Source of the DNA: Candidatus Neomarinimicrobiota bacterium
GTDB lineage: Bacteria > Fidelibacterota > Marinisomatia > Marinisomatales > TCS55
DNA: 64,000 nucleotides
NCBI GenBank assembly: GCA_018651745.1
Contig: JABIDL010000040.1
Span: 25,848-89,847, forward strand
Direction: 5' to 3'
Below, piece after piece: positions 36,258 through 44,920 of the stretch. Both the position numbers and the translations under genes were made by a program. A model generated the notes under the pieces. That model was not told where the DNA came from. It saw nothing but the letters and a program-made list of their open reading frames with translations, and made no database searches. Position 1 is the first letter of the stretch. The number at the start of each line of letters is the position of its first letter.

Positions 36258-37589
36258 ATGTTTGAACAATTATCAGAAAAATTAGACGCTGTTCTCAGGA
36301 ACATTCGTGGCCTCGGGAAGATTTCGGATAAGAACATTCGAGACACATCTCGTCAGATTCGTCGTGTTCTTTTGGAAGCTGATGTCCATTTTGAAGTCGC
36401 GCGAGATTTTATCAAACGCGTAGAAACTAAGGCGCTTGGCGTTACGGTTACCCAATCTGTCAAGCCGGGATATCAGTTCGTCAAAATACTTCGAGATGAA
36501 ATGTCCTCACTTTTGGGATCCAAATCATCCGGAATAACTTTTGCTAAAAAACCACCGACTGTTATTCTAATGGCCGGATTGCAAGGATCCGGGAAAACTA
36601 CTACCTGCTCCAAACTTGCCAAAAAAATAAATGACGAAGGAAAATCCGTCATGCTGGTAGCGGCGGATATTTATCGTCCTGCAGCGATTGATCAATTAAA
36701 AATTTTAGGGAAACAGATTAATATTCCTGTCTATTCCGAAGGCCATAAGGATCCTGTAAAAATTTGCGAAAGCGCAATTAAAGAAGCCGTAGCGGAAAAA
36801 ATTCAAGTTGTTATTCTTGATACAGCAGGTAGGCTTCATGTTGATGGCGAAATGATGCAGGAAATTGAAATGATTTCTGCTAAAGTCAATCCGGATGAAA
36901 CTTTATTTGTAGCGGACGGAATGACCGGACAGGATGCGGTAATTTCTGCCAAAGCATTTTCCGAAGCATTGCAACTTACTGGTACCATTCTTACAAAGAT
37001 GGACGGTGATGCAAGAGGCGGTGCGGCAGTCAGCATTTCTGAGGTTACCGGTGTTCCGGTCAAGTTTATGGGTGTGAGCGAGAAAATGGATGGACTTGAA
37101 GCATTTGATCCCAAACGGGTTGCCGATAGAATTCTGGGGATGGGCGATGTGGTTTCGTTGGTGGAAAAAGCCGAAAAGGTGATGGATGCGAAACAGGCGG
37201 AAAAACTGGAAGAAAAATTAAAAAAACAGTCATTCACGCTTGATGACTATAAAGAACAGCTGAACCAAATGAAAAATATGGGTCCCTTAAGCCAACTCGT
37301 CGGAATGATGCCCGGTATGAATAAAAAAATGCTAAAAGGCTTAAATTTAGATGACAGGCAACTCATTTGGACGGAAGCAATCATCAATTCCATGACGCAA
37401 AACGAGCGAAATAATCCGTCTATTATTGATGGAAGTTGCCGATCTAGAATTGCGCAAGGCTCAGGACGAACTGTCCAAGAAGTAAACCAGCTGATAAAAC
37501 AATATTTTGCACTGCAAAAAATGATGAAAAAAATGGGTAAAATGAAATTACCTGCAGGACTGAACTACCCAATTATGGGTGCACATTAA
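36258..37589 (+). CDS. ffh: Signal recognition particle protein Ffh (SRP54)
   Basis: 443 residues. N domain (1-90), G domain with GLQGSGKTT (107-115), AADIYRPAAIDQL, DTAGRLHVD and TKMDGDARGG, and a Met-rich M domain (300-443) that binds signal peptides and 4.5S RNA. The RNA-binding stretch here reads GSCRSRIAQGSG, where most relatives have SRRKRIA or a similar basic run, so two basic positions are lost. It targets nascent membrane proteins to the translocon with FtsY. First gene of the ffh-rpsP-khpA-rimM-trmD-rplS cluster; 11 bases before rpsP. Confidence 0.97.
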   Translation: MFEQLSEKLDAVLRNIRGLGKISDKNIRDTSRQIRRVLLEADVHFEVARDFIKRVETKALGVTVTQSVKPGYQFVKILRDEMSSLLGSKSSGITFAKKPPTVILMAGLQGSGKTTTCSKLAKKINDEGKSVMLVAADIYRPAAIDQLKILGKQINIPVYSEGHKDPVKICESAIKEAVAEKIQVVILDTAGRLHVDGEMMQEIEMISAKVNPDETLFVADGMTGQDAVISAKAFSEALQLTGTILTKMDGDARGGAAVSISEVTGVPVKFMGVSEKMDGLEAFDPKRVADRILGMGDVVSLVEKAEKVMDAKQAEKLEEKLKKQSFTLDDYKEQLNQMKNMGPLSQLVGMMPGMNKKMLKGLNLDDRQLIWTEAIINSMTQNERNNPSIIDGSCRSRIAQGSGRTVQEVNQLIKQYFALQKMMKKMGKMKLPAGLNYPIMGAH

Positions 37590-37600
37590 GGAGACGAAAC

Positions 37601-38638
37601 GTGTCAACGAAGATAAGACTGAAACGCATTGGAAGACGAAACCGGCCTTTTTATAGAATGGTCGTAATGGACTCACGCAAACGAAGAGATGGTGCTGCCA
37701 TCGAAGAGTTGGGCTGGTACGACCCAATTAAAACAAAAGATCAGTATGTTTTAAAACAGGAGAGAATTTTACATTGGCTAAAAGAAGGCGCCGAAACAAC
37801 AGACGCTGCCCACGGACTTCTCCGCGATTCGGGGTTGGCCCACCGCTGGCATCTGATGAAACAGGGAATGGATGAAAAATCGATTGAAACAGAAATGAAA
37901 AAATGGGAACTCAATCGAGAAGAGGTGAAATCTAACCGCGCCGAAAGAGCAGCCAAAAAAGCAGAAGAAAAGAAAACCGATGCAGTTGAGGAAATACCAT
38001 CCGAAGACGTAAAGGTACCTACTGAAGATGCACCCAAAGATGATGCTTCGGCAACAGAAGATGCGACAACTGAGGAAGTTGCTGAGGATGAGGAAAAGGA
38101 TGAAGTTGAAAAGCCGGTAGAAGAAACAACTGAAGAAGAGCCAACTGAAGGGTCTGACGCACCTGCTGAAGAAAGCGAAGAACCCGAAGATCCAGAAGAG
38201 GAACCAAAGGAAGAAGCTGTGACAGAAGAAACTTCTAACGAAGAACCTGCTGCAGAACCTGCCGAAGATGAAAAAGCAGACGAGCCGGCAGAGGAAGCTA
38301 AAGAAGAGGAAAAGGATGAAGATCAGGTTGAGGAAGTAAAAGAGGAAGAAACGGCCGAAGCTGAACCTCTAAAGGAAGTTGCTGAGGATGAGGAAAAGGA
38401 TGAAGTTGAAAAGCCGGTAGAAGAAACAACTGAAGAAGAGCCAACGGATAAATCTGATGCACCTGCTGAAGAACGCGAAGAACCCGAACCAGAACCTGAG
38501 CCTGAACCCGAACCAGAACCTGAAGTAGAACCTGAAAAAGAAACAGAAGAAACAGTGGATGAATCTGAAGGAATTGAGCCAGCTGAAGAGCAAGTTAAAG
38601 CAGAAAGTATTGAGGAAGGAAAGAAGGAGGACAAATGA
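37601..38638 (+). CDS. rpsP: Ribosomal protein S16 with very long acidic C-terminal extension
   Basis: 345 residues from a GTG start behind AAGGAG (37588-37593). Residues 1-80 are normal S16 (IRLKRIGRRNRPFYRMVV, GWYDPI, RILHWLKEGA). About 81-125 are helical and charged. From about 126 to the end the protein is almost only Glu, Asp, Pro, Ala, Thr and Lys, including a run of Glu-Pro repeats near 300. Normal S16 is about 80-100 residues; Bacteroidota versions are longer, but rarely this long. An exact 72-base repeat lies in the tail. The frame runs to the khpA start with a 4-base overlap, so the extension is truly coding and not a sequencing artefact of the stop. Confidence 0.93.
   Translation: MSTKIRLKRIGRRNRPFYRMVVMDSRKRRDGAAIEELGWYDPIKTKDQYVLKQERILHWLKEGAETTDAAHGLLRDSGLAHRWHLMKQGMDEKSIETEMKKWELNREEVKSNRAERAAKKAEEKKTDAVEEIPSEDVKVPTEDAPKDDASATEDATTEEVAEDEEKDEVEKPVEETTEEEPTEGSDAPAEESEEPEDPEEEPKEEAVTEETSNEEPAAEPAEDEKADEPAEEAKEEEKDEDQVEEVKEEETAEAEPLKEVAEDEEKDEVEKPVEETTEEEPTDKSDAPAEEREEPEPEPEPEPEPEPEVEPEKETEETVDESEGIEPAEEQVKAESIEEGKKEDK
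38074..38445 (+). repeat. Exact 72-nt direct repeat, 300 bases apart, in rpsP tail
   Basis: Bases 38074-38145 and 38374-38445 are identical, encoding VAEDEEKDEVEKPV and the following ETTEEEPT. Similarity resumes after a few changes (SDAPAEE...EEPE). The offset is exactly 300 bases, so frame is kept. It is a recent in-frame duplication. Confidence 0.95.
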
Positions 38639-38886
38639 TGGAAGAATTCATTGAAGTTGCTGTAAAGTCACTGGTGGATAAACCGGATGAAGTTCAAATT
38701 CATAAAGTGGAAACAGAACAAAGCATCATTTTCGAACTCACGGTTGGTGAGGGAGATTATGGCAAAGTCATAGGGAAAAAAGGACGAAATATTTCCGCTA
38801 TCAGGACAATCCTATTTGCGATTAATGCCAAAGAAGGCGGCAAACGCGCCAGACTAGAAGTTATTGATTTGGTGGATAATGAATAA
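38635..38886 (+). CDS. khpA: KH-domain RNA-binding protein KhpA
   Basis: 83 residues with one KH domain; the GxxG loop region is GKVIGKKGRNISAIRTIL. It begins inside the end of rpsP (ATGATG). Known relatives pair with KhpB to bind small RNAs and affect cell division or elongation. Its position between rpsP and rimM is the conserved one. Confidence 0.94.
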   Translation: MMEEFIEVAVKSLVDKPDEVQIHKVETEQSIIFELTVGEGDYGKVIGKKGRNISAIRTILFAINAKEGGKRARLEVIDLVDNE

Positions 38887-39382
38887 ACTTTTTCCCATTG
38901 GGAAAGTAACCAAAGTCTCCGGGCTAAAAGGTGAAGTGCATGTCATTCCACTCTGCAGATATTTTGAAGATTATGCTGAAAATCCAACTCTATTTTTAGG
39001 GTATTCTAATGATTCGGCTTTGGAAATGAAGCTGAAAAAATCTGCCAGAATAGGAAAAAAGACACGAATCTTATTTGAAGGTGTACAAAACAGACTTGAA
39101 GCGGAGGCGCTTGTGGGGCAAAAGGTTTTCACACATGCATCCGAAAGTGACCCAATTTCTTTTGTTTCGCAGGATTTGATCGGATACGAAGTCTTCACAG
39201 ATTCGGGTAAATTCGTAGGCAATTTAAAAGATATTCTTTGGTTGCCTGCAAACGATGTGTACACGATCGAAAAAGATGAGAAAGAGTTTTTAATTCCGGT
39301 TATTTCCGAAATCGTAAATTCGATTGATCATAACAATGAAGAAATTGTGATTCGCCCTATAGACGGATTGATGGATCATTAA
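38879..39382 (+). CDS. rimM: Ribosome maturation factor RimM
   Basis: 167 residues from ATG 38879, which gives the typical N-terminus KLFPIGKVTKVSGLKGEV; the upstream TTG 38864 is not needed. A PRC-barrel follows (LIGYEVFTDSGKFVGNLKDI, about 95-115; NDVYTIEKDEKEFLIPV). It helps assemble the 30S head with S19. It overlaps khpA by 8 bases and ends in TAATG with trmD. Confidence 0.94.
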   Translation: MNKLFPIGKVTKVSGLKGEVHVIPLCRYFEDYAENPTLFLGYSNDSALEMKLKKSARIGKKTRILFEGVQNRLEAEALVGQKVFTHASESDPISFVSQDLIGYEVFTDSGKFVGNLKDILWLPANDVYTIEKDEKEFLIPVISEIVNSIDHNNEEIVIRPIDGLMDH

Positions 39383-40104
39383 TGCAGATAGCAATTATTA
39401 CAACGGTCCCCGACTTGGTTAAAACAACCATCCGCTATAGTATTCTTCGCCAAGGGGAAGAACGCGATGCCGTCCAATTCCATGTTGTTGATCTAAGAGA
39501 GTTTGGCGAAGGAAATTACCGACAGGTTGACGACACCCCTTTTGGTGGCGGTAGTGGAATGGTGTTGATGGCGGGACCCATGTTTAAAGCAATTGAACAT
39601 GCATTTGAATTGGTAGGCGGACAAGACGGAACAGCCGTGGTGTATCCGAATCCGCAAGGTGAAATATGGTCCGACGGTGTGGCAACAACTTTGTGCGACA
39701 CAGAACGCATTATTTTTATTTGCGGACATTACAAGGGAATTGATCAACGTGTGATTCAAAAATATGTCACACATGAATTTTCTATTGGCGATTTTGTTGT
39801 GTCAGCAGGCGAACTTCCTGCACTATTGATGATGGATAGCATTATTCGCTTAGTCCCGGGTGTATTGAATTCCCGAGAATCTGCCTTGTCCGATAGTTTT
39901 ACATCCGGCTTACTTGATACTCCCTGGTTCACAAAACCTAGGGAAATAGATGGAATGGAAGTTCCTGATACCCTTTTAAGCGGGCACCACGATCATATTG
40001 ATAGCTGGCGTCAAAATCAGCGTGAAAAACGGACGCAGATGAGACGACCGGATTTATGGGAAAAATATAAAGATAAAATGAAATCTATGGAGAGTGAACA
40101 ATGA
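39382..40104 (+). CDS. trmD: tRNA (guanine-37-N1) methyltransferase
   Basis: 240 residues. The knot motifs are visible: [27 protein letters not shown] and [18 protein letters not shown], with [12 protein letters not shown] near the end. It methylates G37 in tRNAs reading CUN, CCN and CGG, preventing frameshifts. It overlaps rplS by 4 bases, the standard order. Confidence 0.97.
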   Translation: MQIAIITTVPDLVKTTIRYSILRQGEERDAVQFHVVDLREFGEGNYRQVDDTPFGGGSGMVLMAGPMFKAIEHAFELVGGQDGTAVVYPNPQGEIWSDGVATTLCDTERIIFICGHYKGIDQRVIQKYVTHEFSIGDFVVSAGELPALLMMDSIIRLVPGVLNSRESALSDSFTSGLLDTPWFTKPREIDGMEVPDTLLSGHHDHIDSWRQNQREKRTQMRRPDLWEKYKDKMKSMESEQ

Positions 40105-40433
40105 CAAATACACAATCAAACCAATTAAAAACTGACATTCCAAAATTTAATTCAGGCGATACCCTTTCTGTGGACGTAAGAGTCGTTGAAGGCGGTAAAG
40201 AACGAACGCAGAAATTTGAAGGAGTGGTTATCGGTAGAAAAGGTGCAGGTATTTCTGCAACATTTACATTAAGGAAAATTTCAGGGGGAGTTGGTGTGGA
40301 ACGTATTTTCCCGCTTCATTCACCTTTGCTAAAGACCGTAAAAGTAACACGGCGTGGAAAGGTGCGGAGAGCCAAACTAAATTACTTGCGAAAGCTAACT
40401 GGGAAAGCAACCAGAATTACGGAAAAGCGGTAA
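40101..40433 (+). CDS. rplS: Ribosomal protein L19
   Basis: 110 residues. [33 protein letters not shown] and [13 protein letters not shown] are typical; the C-terminus is basic. It lies at the 30S-50S interface. It ends the translation cluster and is followed by a terminator. Confidence 0.97.
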   Translation: MTNTQSNQLKTDIPKFNSGDTLSVDVRVVEGGKERTQKFEGVVIGRKGAGISATFTLRKISGGVGVERIFPLHSPLLKTVKVTRRGKVRRAKLNYLRKLTGKATRITEKR

Positions 40434-40450
40434 TCTTAATCCCACATCTT

Positions 40451-40482
40451 AAAAGCCCTTCCCGTCCTCGGTTAGGGCTTTT
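40451..40482 (+). terminator. Rho-independent terminator after rplS
   Basis: AAAAGCCCT and AGGGCTTTT form a 9-bp stem around a 14-base loop. The T-run is short, because the MFS gene begins only 7 bases later. Confidence 0.8.
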
Positions 40483-40488
40483 GTGTAT

Positions 40489-41664
40489 ATGAATCGACAA
40501 GCCAAAATAATTCTAGCATTAACAGGTGCTTCTCATATGGTTGCACATTCGCTCATGTTGGTTTATCCAACTTTAATGGTAATTATTAAAGATGAGCTGG
40601 GTTTGGGTTTTGATGCTCTCGGTTTTATAGCACTTGGGAGCTCATTTATGTTTGGTTTAGGGGCAATTCCTGCAGGATATTTTGAAAACAAACTCGGCGG
40701 AAGGAAACTGTTGCTCATTTTTCAGTTTTCTTGTCTTTTAGCTGGAATATTGGTGGCACTTTCCTCCACAACAACCCAATTTACCTTAGCACTCATATTT
40801 GTTGGTTTTGTTGCATCCATTTATCATCCGGCAGGATTAACCATTTTATCCAGACGGGTTCGTCCAATGGGAAGAGCCATGGCAATTCATGGAATTATGG
40901 GTTCTATTGGTTTAGCCCTAGGTCCAATTTTGGCAACCGTTTTTGCCGAGTGGGGTATATGGCGATATGTATATCTTTTTCTAGCAAGTGTCGGTGGTGT
41001 TTTAGGGCTGGCGACATTGGTTCTGATTCCCAAAAAGGATTCACCTGAGGAACTAGAAACGGATAAAGCTCTTTCCCCTGATTCAACAAATAAAAAGGCA
41101 CTTATTTATTTTTACATTACAGCCGTACTAATGGGGTTGGCATACAACGGATTTACCACATTTATGCCTTCACACTTTGCCATGAATACGAATGAATTTT
41201 TAGGAAATCTTTCGAGCACATTTAAGGCAGGTTTTTTTCCTGCGTTGGTTTTTCTTTCTGGAATATGCGGACAATGGATCGGTGGAATTCTTGCGGATAA
41301 ATATCCCAGACCTGTGGTATTGATTTGGGTTGTACTTCTAAATATCCCATTTCTTATATTAATGGGAATCAGTACAGATCATTATTTAGTTGTGTGGAGT
41401 ATTTTTCTCGGAATTACTCATTTTAATTTTCAACCCATTGCCAATACGTTGATTTCAGAATTAACCCATTCCAAAATGCGCGGGCTTGGATTTGGTATTA
41501 ATTTTTTCTTGACGTTTGGTGTGGGCGCCATTGCAGCCGGATTGAGTGGAATTATCGCACAGAAATTTGGTGTAATCTGGGTTTTTCCGACCATGGGAAT
41601 CATTCTTATTCCTGCTGTACTTACTGCGCTGATGGTAATTGAAAGTACCCGAGTTTCATCTTGA
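40489..41664 (+). CDS. MFS transporter (fosmidomycin-resistance-like)
   Basis: 391 residues with about twelve hydrophobic helices. The A motif of the major facilitator family is visible as GYFENKLGGRKLL, with YHPAGLTILSRRV and a second half starting near residue 205. Overall pattern resembles Fsr-type exporters, but the substrate cannot be told. ATG 40489 is preferred; GTG 40483 lies two codons earlier. It sits directly behind the rplS terminator and ends shortly before selA. Confidence 0.87.
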   Translation: MNRQAKIILALTGASHMVAHSLMLVYPTLMVIIKDELGLGFDALGFIALGSSFMFGLGAIPAGYFENKLGGRKLLLIFQFSCLLAGILVALSSTTTQFTLALIFVGFVASIYHPAGLTILSRRVRPMGRAMAIHGIMGSIGLALGPILATVFAEWGIWRYVYLFLASVGGVLGLATLVLIPKKDSPEELETDKALSPDSTNKKALIYFYITAVLMGLAYNGFTTFMPSHFAMNTNEFLGNLSSTFKAGFFPALVFLSGICGQWIGGILADKYPRPVVLIWVVLLNIPFLILMGISTDHYLVVWSIFLGITHFNFQPIANTLISELTHSKMRGLGFGINFFLTFGVGAIAAGLSGIIAQKFGVIWVFPTMGIILIPAVLTALMVIESTRVSS

Positions 41665-41695
41665 TAATTCTTCAAGAATTAAGCAAGTTTTACCC

Positions 41696-43054
41696 ATGTC
41701 AAAATCTCAGTTAAAATCCTTACCATCTGTATCTGAAGTGTTACTTGAAGTAGGGGCGGATATGTCTCTGCATAATGACTATATAAAATATATAATTAAT
41801 CAAGAATTGAAATGGATGCGATCTAAAGCAAAAGGCGGAAATTTTCCTGATAAACGTAAACAAATTTTAAAAAAAATTATCCAAAAAATTAAGGAAGCAC
41901 AAACTGGATCTCATTCATCGGTCATCAATGGTACCGGAATCGTTCTCCATACTGGATTTGGTCGAGCACCAATGTCTAAAAAAATCATTAAATCGGTAAC
42001 CGCAAAACTGGAACAATATTCCAACATCGAATTGGATTTGTCCTCAGGAAAAAGAGGTCAGCGACAGGATCATTGTAGAAGGAATTTATCTGCTTTATGC
42101 CGGTCGGATGATTCTATGGCTGTCAATAACAATGCAGCCGCAGTTTTTCTTTGTTTAAACACCTTTGCTGAAGGAAAAGAAGTCATTATTTCACGCGGAC
42201 AGGAAGTCGAAATTGGCGGTTCGTTCAGGATACCGGATGTTATTCGCAAAAGTGGATGCAAAATGGTGGAAGTTGGTACCACAAATCGAACGCGTATCGA
42301 AGATTATCAGAAGGCGATTTCGAAGAATACTGCTTTGCTTCTTTGGGTGCATACCAGCAATTATATTGTAAAGGGGTTTACCCAGTCGGTTGACCTAACA
42401 GATTTGGTTGCTCTCGGGCGGAAAGCTAAAATTCCGGTTCTTGCAGATTTGGGCAGCGGAGCTCTTGTGGACATGGATGCCATCGGACTTCCTCAAGAAT
42501 TGCCCGTTTCAGCGGTCATAAAATCGGGTGTGGATGTGGTCACATTCTCTGGTGACAAATTGCTTGGCGGTCCTCAATCTGGCCTTATTGCAGGCAAGAA
42601 AAAACACATATCAACCATCTTAAATAACCCAATTTACCGTACCGTTCGATGTGATAAATGGACGATCGCTCTCTTAGATGAGACGTTAAGACATTATGGG
42701 AATACGAAATCGAATTTAGCCCTCAACCTTTTAAAAACATCTCGAATGACTTTAAAATCTCATGCTGAAAAAATTCTGAAAGGTGTTTTAAAAAAGAAAC
42801 AATCGGCACTTGGAATTTCAATTGTAGAAACAGAAGTAGAAGCTGGAAGCGGCTCACTTCCCGATGCTCCATTGCCAAGTGTTGCGTTAAGGTTTTCCTC
42901 AAATAAATATACGGCTTCCAAACTTTCAGCCGCCTTCAGAAAGCTGAATTATCCCATTGTTGGTTACTGTTCCGGACGAGCATTTTTCATTGATTTAAAA
43001 GCCATTCTTCCCGGGCAACACCTTATCCTGACCGACGCAATTAACCAGATATAA
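41696..43054 (+). CDS. selA: L-seryl-tRNA(Sec) selenium transferase
   Basis: 452 residues from ATG 41696 (SKSQLKSLPSVSEVL is the normal N-terminus; starts further upstream are in the MFS tail). Motifs: NGTGIVLHTGFGRAPMS, SNIELDLSSGKRGQR, AVNNNAAAVFLCL, and the PLP lysine in FSGDKLLGGPQSG (Lys288). It converts Ser-tRNA(Sec) to Sec-tRNA(Sec) with selenophosphate. selB follows directly. selC and selD are not in the window, and no SECIS-type gene was found here. Confidence 0.96.
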   Translation: MSKSQLKSLPSVSEVLLEVGADMSLHNDYIKYIINQELKWMRSKAKGGNFPDKRKQILKKIIQKIKEAQTGSHSSVINGTGIVLHTGFGRAPMSKKIIKSVTAKLEQYSNIELDLSSGKRGQRQDHCRRNLSALCRSDDSMAVNNNAAAVFLCLNTFAEGKEVIISRGQEVEIGGSFRIPDVIRKSGCKMVEVGTTNRTRIEDYQKAISKNTALLLWVHTSNYIVKGFTQSVDLTDLVALGRKAKIPVLADLGSGALVDMDAIGLPQELPVSAVIKSGVDVVTFSGDKLLGGPQSGLIAGKKKHISTILNNPIYRTVRCDKWTIALLDETLRHYGNTKSNLALNLLKTSRMTLKSHAEKILKGVLKKKQSALGISIVETEVEAGSGSLPDAPLPSVALRFSSNKYTASKLSAAFRKLNYPIVGYCSGRAFFIDLKAILPGQHLILTDAINQI

Positions 43055-43060
43055 ACCGTG

Positions 43061-44920
43061 ATGCAGGTTGTCATCGGAACAGCAGGACATATTGATCACG
43101 GAAAAACATCTCTCGTTGAAGCGCTTACCGGAACCAACACTGATAATCTCGATGAGGAAAAATCAAGAGGAATGACGATCAATCTGGGGTTTGCTTACCT
43201 CAACGAAAACATCACGATTATTGACGTCCCAGGGCATGAAAAATTTGTGCGTAATATGGTGGCGGGTGTTTCCACCATAGACGTGGCGCTTCTCGTCATA
43301 GCTGCCGATGATGGAATCATGCCTCAAACGAGGGAGCATTTACAGATATTGTTGCATCTTGGAATTCCTAAATGTGTGGTTGCTTTAACTAAAGTGGATA
43401 GAGTGCAGGATGCCGAATGGATTGAACTTGTGACCTTGGATATTCAACAATTGCTGGAAGAGTCACCTTTCTCTGATGCGCCTATTATTCCAACTTCAAC
43501 TATTACAGGAGAGGGTATTGATACTGTGCGAAATACATTGCTTAAAGAAGCCAAATCATTAAAGGCTACCCTTGATACAGGAATTTTCCGAATGCCTATT
43601 GATCGCGTATTTCATAAAAAAGGATTTGGAGTGGTGGTTACAGGAACTGTTTTATCCGGTGCACTTCATAAGGGAAATGATTTAGAAGTTCTACCGAGAA
43701 AAATCAAAGGGAAAGCCCGCGGAATGCAAACACATTTAGCTGAAACGGATACCATTCAAATTGGAGATAGAGCTGCGATCAATATCGCCGGAGTAGACGC
43801 CGAACATTTATGGCGAGGTTGCGAACTTCTTTCACCCGGCTGGATTAAGCCCACTCAACGCTTGGCATTGCAGGTAAACCTTCTTCCTGATACACGTTGG
43901 AAAATCAAGGATAAGCAGCGAATTCGTTTACATATCGGGACAGCCGAGGTTTTAGGAAGAGCGAAATTATTTGGATTAAAACCTCTTAAACACGGCGATT
44001 CTGCGCATTTGATGCTTGACCTCGAAAAACCTATCTCTGCCGCCATGGATGATAAATTGATTCTTCGATCATATTCTCCAATGGAAACCATTGCCGGCGG
44101 AACAGTATTAGACACCGATCTCCCGCAAGGGAAAATGCTTAAATCATGGATTGCAGATCTTCCAGAAACTCTGATTGAAAGATTTAAGCACCGCGTGGAT
44201 TTTTATAGAAATGATTCACAAACTGTGACCGTTTATTCCCGGATTTTTCATTTACCGGAATCAGAAATCAAAAGTATGGTTGAATCGTTAGGATTCATCA
44301 TTGAAAAAGAATTGGTATTAAATCCGGATGCAAAGGCAGGGAATCGAGAAAAAGTGTTACACTATTTAGAAGGATTTCACCAATCAAAACCATATAAAAA
44401 GGCTGTAAATATGGAAATGATTCAAAACAAAATTGATTTATCAAAAGGTAGTTTGAAAATGGTTTTAGTTGATCTTGTAAAAGAAGGTCGAATTAAGGAA
44501 AGTTTATCCGGCTTTGCATTGATGAATCATGAGGTGAAATTATCTGAAGAAGACCGTAAAAAAGCGGAAAAAATTTCTGCATTTCTGAAAAATGAAGGAT
44601 ATCAGCTTTCAAAAGTAATAGATGTAGCTGACCGGACAAATTTGGACCCAAAAATGGTTTTGGAACTTCTACATATTTTAAAAGACGAAGGATTGACTGA
44701 TATGGTAGGGGATCAGTTTTGGATTCATTCAACTTCGGCTCTATCACTTTCTCAAAGTTTACAATCCTTTTTTAAAAATCATGATTCTCTTGATGTGAAC
44801 ACATTTAAAGAATTAACCGGAACGACACGAAAATCTGCTATTCCGCTCTTGGAATTTTGTGACGCTAAAGATTGGACCCACCGTGACGGAAATGTGCGTA
44901 TGAAAGGGCGGTTTTCCTGA
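43061..44920 (+). CDS. selB: Selenocysteine-specific elongation factor SelB
   Basis: 619 residues. GTPase motifs: GTAGHIDHGKTSL (6-18), RGMTINLGFA, DVPGHEKFV and ALTKVDR. Domains II and III follow (about 180-350), then a long C-terminal part (370-619) with winged-helix units that bind the SECIS hairpin in the mRNA. ATG 43061 is chosen; GTG 43058 is one codon earlier. It delivers Sec-tRNA to UGA codons. It is coupled to mutS by TGATG, an unusual neighbour. Confidence 0.96.
   Translation: MQVVIGTAGHIDHGKTSLVEALTGTNTDNLDEEKSRGMTINLGFAYLNENITIIDVPGHEKFVRNMVAGVSTIDVALLVIAADDGIMPQTREHLQILLHLGIPKCVVALTKVDRVQDAEWIELVTLDIQQLLEESPFSDAPIIPTSTITGEGIDTVRNTLLKEAKSLKATLDTGIFRMPIDRVFHKKGFGVVVTGTVLSGALHKGNDLEVLPRKIKGKARGMQTHLAETDTIQIGDRAAINIAGVDAEHLWRGCELLSPGWIKPTQRLALQVNLLPDTRWKIKDKQRIRLHIGTAEVLGRAKLFGLKPLKHGDSAHLMLDLEKPISAAMDDKLILRSYSPMETIAGGTVLDTDLPQGKMLKSWIADLPETLIERFKHRVDFYRNDSQTVTVYSRIFHLPESEIKSMVESLGFIIEKELVLNPDAKAGNREKVLHYLEGFHQSKPYKKAVNMEMIQNKIDLSKGSLKMVLVDLVKEGRIKESLSGFALMNHEVKLSEEDRKKAEKISAFLKNEGYQLSKVIDVADRTNLDPKMVLELLHILKDEGLTDMVGDQFWIHSTSALSLSQSLQSFFKNHDSLDVNTFKELTGTTRKSAIPLLEFCDAKDWTHRDGNVRMKGRFS

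Noticed and set aside
38019..38634. Minus-strand frames opposite the rpsP tail (Ser/Phe-rich)
   Set aside because: They come from the low-complexity Glu/Pro-rich coding strand and have no family.
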